This document shows, one piece after another, positions 40,912 through 45,219 of a stretch of DNA of 45,219 bases. The stretch's first letter is position 1; each line of letters opens with the position of its first letter. Both the position numbers and the translations under genes were made by a program. Below the pieces are notes generated by a model. The model was not told where the DNA came from. It did not search any database and saw only the letters and a list, made by a program, of their open reading frames with translations. The stretch comes from Cryobacterium sp. (lineage in GTDB: Bacteria > Actinomycetota > Actinomycetes > Actinomycetales > Microbacteriaceae), in contig NZ_JAODBG010000075.1 in assembly GCF_025463825.1 (NCBI RefSeq), positions 1-45,219 on the forward strand, in the 5' to 3' direction.

Positions 40912-40917
40912 TAGCGT
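40912..40917 (+). promoter_or_regulatory. -10 box TAGCGT before the tRNA-like gene
   Basis: TAGCGT lies 8 nt before the first base of the cloverleaf at 40926, the right distance for direct transcription of a tRNA. The surrounding GCCTAGCGTGGGG block is identical to that upstream of the LLM at 31034. Confidence 0.5.
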
Positions 40918-40925
40918 GGGGACAT

Positions 40926-40999
40926 CGCGGCGTACCCAAGTGGACCAAGGGACCGGTTTCATATTCCGGTATACGCAGGTTCGAATCCTGCCGTCGCGT
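40926..40999 (+). tRNA. tRNA-like cloverleaf with CAU anticodon (Met or Ile2)
   Basis: Seven-base acceptor stem CGCGGCG (40926-40932) pairs with CGTCGCG (40992-40998, one G-U), then U8-A9. D-arm CCC...GGG has A14, G18-G19 and A21. The anticodon arm CCGGT-TTCATAT-TCCGG has one T-T mismatch next to the loop, with anticodon CAT. The T-arm GCAGG-TTCGAAT-CCTGC is perfect. The discriminator base is T and no CCA is encoded. Total 74 nt, class I with a 5-nt variable loop. A C1-G72 pair and the D-stem argue against an initiator tRNA, leaving elongator Met, Ile2 or a decayed/extra tRNA. The T31-T39 mismatch lowers confidence. Confidence 0.65.
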
Positions 41000-41047
41000 C
41001 GAGCGCCCCACGGGCTCGTGCGACCCGCGCGGATGCCGGAGTGCATC

Positions 41048-41053
41048 TAGGCT
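41048..41053 (+). promoter_or_regulatory. Leaderless -10 box TAGGCT before the sixth LLM
   Basis: TAGGCT, then 6 nt, then the ATG at 41060. Together with the promoter in front of the tRNA-like gene, the LLM may have two promoters. Confidence 0.55.
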
Positions 41054-41059
41054 GCTGGG

Positions 41060-42457
41060 ATGAGTACCCCGAGCGCCGTGAGCACCCCGAAGCGGCTGAT
41101 CCTGAACCTGTTCGAGATGAACACGGTGAGCCACATCACGCACGGCCTCTGGCGCCTGCCCGGCAACAACCGGCACCGCTTCAACGACATCGAGTACTGG
41201 ACCGAGCTGGCCACGATGCTCGAGGCCGGCGGCTTCGACGCGGTGTTCCTGGCCGATGTTGTCGGTGCCTACGATGTCTTCCGGGACGGTTTGGAGACCG
41301 CGCTGCGCGAGGGGCTCCAGATCCCGAGCAGCGACCCGATGCTGGTCATCCCGGCCATGGCGGCGGTCACCACGCACCTCGGCTTCGGCGTCACGTTCTC
41401 CACCAGCTATGAACCGCCGTTCGCGTTCGCCCGCCGGATGAGCACCCTCGACCACCTCACCAAGGGCCGGGTCGCCTGGAACATCGTCACCTCCTACCTG
41501 CCCAATGCCGCCCGCAATTTCGGTCTGGCCGACGAGATCCCGCACGATGAGCGCTACGCGATCGCCGACGAATACCTCGACGTGCTCTACAAACTGTGGG
41601 AGGGCTCCTGGGACGACGACGCGGTTCTCCGCGACACCGAGCACAACGTCTATACCGATCCCACCAAGGTGCGCTACATCAACCACGTGGGGGAGCACTT
41701 CTCGGTGGCCGGGCCGCACCTGACCGAGCCGTCCCGGCAGCGCACCCCGGTGCTGTACCAGGCCACGGCGTCCAGGGCCGGCATCGACTTCGCCGGCCGG
41801 CACGCCGAGGTCGTGTTCACCGGCGGACCCAGCTACGAAAAGGTGCTCGCCGGCATCCAGGCGATGCGGGACGCCGTCGCGGCGAACGGCCGGTCGGCCA
41901 CCGACATCAAGTTCATCGTGCAGGCCGGCATCGTCGTGGGCCGCACCGAGGAGGAAGCCGCCCAGAAGCTCCGCGCCTACCGGGAGCTCGCCAGCGTGGA
42001 GGGGCGTCTCGCGCACCAGAGCGTGCCCTTCGACCCGATGGCGCACGAGCCGGGCACGACGGTCCGGGATGCGTTGATCGCCGAAGGCAAGCAGGATGCG
42101 CCCGGCGCGGCCTTCCTGCCGTTGGAGAAGACCGTGGCCGAGTACCTGGCCGGCCTCAAGGAGTCCTGGGACGAACTGTTCTTCGTCTGCGGCACCCCGG
42201 CCACGGTGGCGGACGCCATCGAGGCCTGGCTCGACGACGTCGGCATCGACGGCATCAACCTGCGCCAGTACCACTCCTTCGGAACCGCCCAGGACTTCAT
42301 CGAACTCGTCGTGCCCGAACTCCGCGCCCGCGGACGCCTGCGCGAGGCCTACGTGGCTGGCGAGACCCTACGGGAGCGCCTCTTCGGCGGTTCCCCGCGC
42401 CTGAGGCATCCGCACCCCGCCACCCGCTACCGAGGCGGCGCCAACCTCCAGGGCTAG
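41060..42457 (+). CDS. LLM-class flavin monooxygenase (NtaA/SnaA/DszA family)
   Basis: A 465-residue long-branch member: 'RLILNLFEMNTVSHITHGLW', 'GFDAVFLADVVGAYDVFRDG', 'GFGVTFSTSYEPPFAFARRM', 'TKGRVAWNIVTSYLPNAARN', 'DEYLDVLYKLWEGSWDDDAV' and 'TPVLYQATASRAGIDFAGRH'. The block 'KGRVAWNIVTSYLPNAARNF' is strongly conserved in the NtaA/DszA group. The transcript is probably leaderless. It stands alone between the tRNA-like gene and an alcohol dehydrogenase 26 nt downstream that has its own box. Substrate unknown; context again suggests an organosulfur or N-containing compound. Confidence 0.92.
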   Translation: MSTPSAVSTPKRLILNLFEMNTVSHITHGLWRLPGNNRHRFNDIEYWTELATMLEAGGFDAVFLADVVGAYDVFRDGLETALREGLQIPSSDPMLVIPAMAAVTTHLGFGVTFSTSYEPPFAFARRMSTLDHLTKGRVAWNIVTSYLPNAARNFGLADEIPHDERYAIADEYLDVLYKLWEGSWDDDAVLRDTEHNVYTDPTKVRYINHVGEHFSVAGPHLTEPSRQRTPVLYQATASRAGIDFAGRHAEVVFTGGPSYEKVLAGIQAMRDAVAANGRSATDIKFIVQAGIVVGRTEEEAAQKLRAYRELASVEGRLAHQSVPFDPMAHEPGTTVRDALIAEGKQDAPGAAFLPLEKTVAEYLAGLKESWDELFFVCGTPATVADAIEAWLDDVGIDGINLRQYHSFGTAQDFIELVVPELRARGRLREAYVAGETLRERLFGGSPRLRHPHPATRYRGGANLQG

Positions 42458-42471
42458 TCGGCTCGGGGGGT

Positions 42472-42477
42472 TAGGCT
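42472..42477 (+). promoter_or_regulatory. Leaderless -10 box TAGGCT before alcohol dehydrogenase
   Basis: TAGGCT, then 6 nt, then ATG 42484. Same geometry as at 41048. Confidence 0.55.
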
Positions 42478-42483
42478 TTTCGG

Positions 42484-43533
42484 ATGCGTGCAACAGTGAT
42501 CTACGGCGAGCGGGATATCCGACTCGAAGAAGTACCCAACCCCGTCCTCTCCACCGGAGGCGACGCCATCGTGCGGGTCGTTGCGGCCTGCGTCTGCGGC
42601 TCCGACCTGTGGCCGTACCGTGGCGTCACCGCCACCAACGAGCCCCACCGGATCGGCCACGAGTTCGTCGGCATCGTCGACGAGATCGGCCCCGACGTCA
42701 GCACCATCAAGGTCGGCGACTTCGTCATCGCACCGTTCTACGACTGCGACAACACCTGCGTGAACTGCCGGAACGGCGTCAGCACCTCCTGCCTGAACGG
42801 CGGCTGGTGGGGCGCGAACGACCGGCTCGGCGGCTTCGCCGACGGCGCCCAGGGCGAGCGCGTGCGGGTTCCGCACGCCGACGGTTCCCTCGTCGCCACC
42901 CCCGTGCAGCCCACGGATGCCCAGGTCCCTGGCCTCCTCACCCTGGCCGATGTCATGGGCACCGGACATCACGCCGCGGTCTCCGCCGGCGTCACCGCCG
43001 GCAGCACCGTCGTCGTGGTCGGCGACGGTGCCGTGGGCCTCTGCGCCATCATCGCCGCCAAGCGCCTCGGCGCCCGGCGCATCGTGGCCATGTCCCGGCA
43101 CGCCGACCGTCAGGCCGTCGCGCGGGAGTTCGGCGCCACCGATATCGTCGAGGAGCGCGGCGACGCGGGCGTCGAACGCATCCACGAGATGTTCGACGGC
43201 GTCGGCGCCGACTGTGTGCTCGAGTGCGTCGGCACCCGGGAATCGATGGACCAGGCGATCCGCTCGGCACGTCCCGGCGGCATGGTCGGCTACGTCGGCG
43301 TGCCCAACGGTGGCGCCGAGCTGCCGATCAAGGCCCTCTTCGGCCGGAACGTCGGCGTGAACGGCGGTGTCGCATCCGTGCGCGCCTACGTGGAAGAGCT
43401 GCTGCCCGAGGTGCTGACCGGTGCGATCAACCCGGGCCGGGTCTTCGACCTGCAGCTGCCGCTGGCCGAGGTGGCGGAAGCCTACGCCGCCATGGACGAG
43501 CGCCGCGCCATCAAGGTGCTGCTGCGCCCGTAG
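42484..43533 (+). CDS. Zinc-dependent alcohol dehydrogenase family protein (MDR), paralogue of 6104
   Basis: A 349-residue enzyme that parallels the dehydrogenase at 6104 along its whole length: 'MRAT', 'DAIVRVVAACVCGSDLWPY', 'GHEFVGIVDEIG', 'NTCVNCRNGVSTSC' (three-cysteine lobe), 'VVVGDGAVGL' and the shared ending 'KVLLRP' versus 'KVLIRP'. Catalytic zinc ligands Cys and His-Glu are present. It has its own leaderless promoter. Both copies look functional. Substrate unknown; within the LLM area it could remove aldehydes released by oxidative C-S cleavage (inference). Confidence 0.88.
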   Translation: MRATVIYGERDIRLEEVPNPVLSTGGDAIVRVVAACVCGSDLWPYRGVTATNEPHRIGHEFVGIVDEIGPDVSTIKVGDFVIAPFYDCDNTCVNCRNGVSTSCLNGGWWGANDRLGGFADGAQGERVRVPHADGSLVATPVQPTDAQVPGLLTLADVMGTGHHAAVSAGVTAGSTVVVVGDGAVGLCAIIAAKRLGARRIVAMSRHADRQAVAREFGATDIVEERGDAGVERIHEMFDGVGADCVLECVGTRESMDQAIRSARPGGMVGYVGVPNGGAELPIKALFGRNVGVNGGVASVRAYVEELLPEVLTGAINPGRVFDLQLPLAEVAEAYAAMDERRAIKVLLRP

Positions 43534-43546
43534 CCGCACCGCACAC

Positions 43547-43582
43547 ACGAACGCCCTTCGCTCGAAGCGAGGGGGCGTTCGT
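43547..43582 (+). terminator. Strong hairpin after the second alcohol dehydrogenase
   Basis: ACGAACGCC (43547-43555) pairs with GGCGTTCGT (43574-43582), and the interior CTTCGCT/AGCGAGG extends the stem to about 16 bp with a very small loop. It starts 13 nt after the stop. It can serve both this gene and the converging nitroreductase. The rest of the 160-nt gap holds nothing recognised. Confidence 0.7.
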
Positions 43583-43693
43583 CGTGCGGCATGCGCGACT
43601 TGCCAGTTCCGGCCCATTGGCGGGCCGGGAGGGGGCCTCAACTGGCTTTTCGCGAGCGGATGTCGGGTGAGATGCCAGTTGGCGCCGGGGTGC

Positions 43694-44269
43694 CTAGTCG
43701 TTGACGAGAACGACGTCGGTGAGGGGCTTGCGGGTGCGCGGGGCGATCTCTCGCGTGAGCAGCTCGGGGGTCAGGTTGTCGGCGTCGCCGAGCACGCCCA
43801 GAACCGTCACGGTGACGGCGTTCTGGTTGGCCTTGAGGTGGAACGCGTCGGCCAGGCCCTTGCGGTCGATGCCGCCGAGCTGGTGGCTGAAGAGGCCCTC
43901 GTGCTGGGCCTGGATGGTGAGGTGGGCGACGGCCTGGCCCAGGTCGTACTCGGCCCAGGCGTTGTCACCCTCGGCGATGTTGAGGATCAGCACTGAGGCC
44001 TTGTCGGCCCACGCCTGGTTGAAGCCCATCAGGTGCTGGTGGATCTTGGTGAAGCTCGCGGAGCCGCGGCGGGCGACGATGAAGCGGGCCGGCTGGTTGT
44101 TGTTGCCCGACGGCGCCCAGCGGGCGGCTTCGAGCACCGTGGTGAGGGTGTCTTCGTCGATCACGGCGGTGGGGTCGAAGCCACGTGGGCTCCAGCGCTC
44201 AGCCATGGCGGGGAGGATCGGCGCCGTGGTGTCGGCGACGCGGCTGTGGGAATCGGTGATGAGGGTCAT
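43694..44269 (-). CDS. Nitroreductase-family FMN protein
   Basis: A 191-residue nitroreductase fold protein. 'PAMAERWSPRGFDPTAVIDE' and 'LEAARWAPSGNNNQPARFIV' (FMN-binding SxNxQPxRF) open it; 'YDLGQAVAHLTIQAQHEGLF' is the usual central helix, with 'HQLGGIDRKGLADAFHLKAN' after. It uses NAD(P)H to reduce nitro compounds or quinones via bound FMN. ATG 44269 is chosen because the upstream in-frame extension has no coding character; a TATAGA -10-like box lies close upstream. It might feed reduced flavin to LLM enzymes, but that is speculation. Confidence 0.88.
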   Translation of the reverse strand: MTLITDSHSRVADTTAPILPAMAERWSPRGFDPTAVIDEDTLTTVLEAARWAPSGNNNQPARFIVARRGSASFTKIHQHLMGFNQAWADKASVLILNIAEGDNAWAEYDLGQAVAHLTIQAQHEGLFSHQLGGIDRKGLADAFHLKANQNAVTVTVLGVLGDADNLTPELLTREIAPRTRKPLTDVVLVND

Positions 44270-44407
44270 GGTGCCCGGCTTTCTATACCAATGAGGTGAA
44301 TCGGATGTGGGGCACCGTTGTCCCAGTGACTCCAACGCGCGGCGCGCGCAGGTATTCCATGCATTCGCATGTGAGTTTGCTCAGGCTCGCCGAGGCAAGC
44401 ACTGGGC

Positions 44408-45219
44408 TCAGCCGGCGGGCGTCTCCGCGGCGGCCAGGCTGTCGCGCACCTGCCGGCGCAGCACCTTGCCCACCAACGACCGGGGCAGGTCGTCGACCTC
44501 GACGATGCGGCGCGGCACCTTGTAGGCAGAGATGCGGGTGCGGCAGTATTCGCGCAGGCCCGCAACGTCGAGGGTGGCGCCAGGTACGAGTACCACCGCG
44601 GCAATCACGTCTTCCCCGCCGGTCTCGGCCTTGAGGCCGACCACGGCGGCATCGGCGATATCGGGGTGAGACAGCAACGCGGCCTCCACCTCGGACGGCG
44701 ACACGTTGAAGCCGCCGGTGATGATGAGTTCCTTGATGCGGTCGACCACGGTGACGAAGCCGTCGGACGACACGGTGACGATGTCACCGGTGCGCAGCCA
44801 GCCATCCGCCAGCAGCACCTGGGCGGTCTCGGTGGGGCGGTCCCAGTAGCCGGAGAAGACCTGCGGGCCGCGCACGAGCAGCTCGCCCTCTTCGTCGAAG
44901 CCGCGGTCCACGGTGGGATCCTTCGGGTCGACGACCCGGATCTCGGTGCTGGGGAATGGAACCCCCACGGTGCCGGGGCGGCGGCTGGGGCCCATCGGGT
45001 TGCCGACCGCGATCGGTGAGCACTCCGTCATGCCGTAGCCCTCGACGAGCAGGCCACCGGTGGCGGTTTCCCACAGTTCCACGGTCGCCAGCGGCAGGCT
45101 CATCGCGCCGGAGATGGCGTACTTGGTGCCGCGCAGGCTGATGCCCTTCTCGTTCGCGGCCTTCACGAGCTTGTCGTAGATCGGCGGCACGGCGGGCAGG
45201 AAGGTGGGCGGGGTGCGCT
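44408..45219 (-). CDS. Long-chain acyl-CoA synthetase/AMP-binding enzyme (N-terminal part outside window)
   Basis: The C-terminal 270 residues of an adenylate-forming enzyme, open to the window edge. Motifs: 'TFLPAVPPIYDKLVKAANEK', 'YAISGAMSLPLATVELWETA', 'LLVEGYGMTECSPIAVGNPM' (GYGMTE, AMP-binding), 'ADGWLRTGDIVTVSSDGFVT' and 'VVDRIKELIITGGFNVSPSE' (hinge), then 'VGKVLRRQVRDSL' with the catalytic Lys near the end. It activates fatty acids as acyl-AMP then acyl-CoA in the cytoplasm or at the membrane. It ends 138 nt before the nitroreductase start, in a gap with no recognised feature beyond promoter-like A+T. Confidence 0.93.
   Translation of the reverse strand, partial: RTPPTFLPAVPPIYDKLVKAANEKGISLRGTKYAISGAMSLPLATVELWETATGGLLVEGYGMTECSPIAVGNPMGPSRRPGTVGVPFPSTEIRVVDPKDPTVDRGFDEEGELLVRGPQVFSGYWDRPTETAQVLLADGWLRTGDIVTVSSDGFVTVVDRIKELIITGGFNVSPSEVEAALLSHPDIADAAVVGLKAETGGEDVIAAVVLVPGATLDVAGLREYCRTRISAYKVPRRIVEVDDLPRSLVGKVLRRQVRDSLAAAETPAG

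Noticed and set aside
40881-41059. T-box-type leader for the sixth LLM
   Set aside because: The structure is a closed tRNA cloverleaf with acceptor pairing, not a stem I/specifier plus antiterminator; and the LLM has its own leaderless promoter.

Overview
The window is high-GC DNA (roughly two thirds G+C by eye) from an actinobacterium, most likely Microbacteriaceae (Cryobacterium/Leifsonia-like). This is inferred from gene content, from a perfect HspR 'HAIR' operator in front of clpB, from TANNNT -10 boxes placed 6 nt before an ATG (leaderless mRNAs), and from many ATGA/GTGA stop-start overlaps. No transposase, integrase, phage module or CRISPR array was seen.

Layout. (a) 1-2.7 kb: end of a MetQ-type methionine-binding lipoprotein, an ArsR regulator with a VOC protein, panB, and a frameshifted MaoC gene. 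(b) 2.7-9.6 kb: a zone of oxidoreductases in which many genes are broken. It holds a 5'-truncated SDR, an intact ring-cleaving dioxygenase/hydrolase pair behind an operator-like dyad, an aldo/keto reductase with an internal deletion, an intact Zn-alcohol dehydrogenase, a flavodoxin with two deletions, an intact aldo/keto reductase, a small membrane protein and a frameshifted GrpB gene. (c) 9.6-14.6 kb: clpB under a HAIR element, a histidine-kinase remnant, and an OAH sulfhydrylase/cystathionine-lyase pair. (d) 14.8-22 kb: LLM flavin monooxygenase, M20 amidohydrolase, ATP-grasp ligase and GNAT acetyltransferase, all overlapping; two small unknown genes; DUF1684 plus a second LLM. (e) 22-25.5 kb, minus strand: HHH protein, unknown protein, a radical-SAM activase-like gene with an amber codon and a frameshift, and an MFS transporter with a frameshift and a foreign-looking tail. 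(f) 25.5-30.8 kb: complete dipeptide/nickel-type ABC importer. (g) 31-34.1 kb: two LLMs and a rhodanese. (h) 34.2-38.6 kb, minus strand: SsuD-like LLM, GNAT and a polar amino-acid ABC importer whose permease is broken. (i) 38.8-42.5 kb: large FAD/NAD(P)-binding protein, a tRNA-like gene (CAU anticodon) and a sixth LLM. (j) 42.5-45.2 kb: a second Zn-alcohol dehydrogenase, a nitroreductase and a partial acyl-CoA ligase.

How the genes may work together. Six LLM monooxygenases, two GNATs, an M20 deacylase, two ABC importers, a rhodanese, an OAH sulfhydrylase and a cystathionine lyase share about 30 kb. The best reading (inference) is a sulfur-scavenging island: import of S-substituted cysteines, small thiol-derived peptides or sulfonates, N-acetylation, oxidative C-S cleavage by FMNH2-dependent monooxygenases, deacetylation, and return of sulfur to cysteine/methionine. 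It resembles the Bacillus yxe/ytm S-alkylcysteine salvage operons but adds an ATP-grasp ligase, DUF1684 and a 700-residue FAD/NAD(P) protein.

A second theme is damage. About nine protein genes carry single-base shifts, a nonsense codon or missing segments. Some single-base shifts could be sequencing errors; the amber codon and the segment losses are harder to explain that way.
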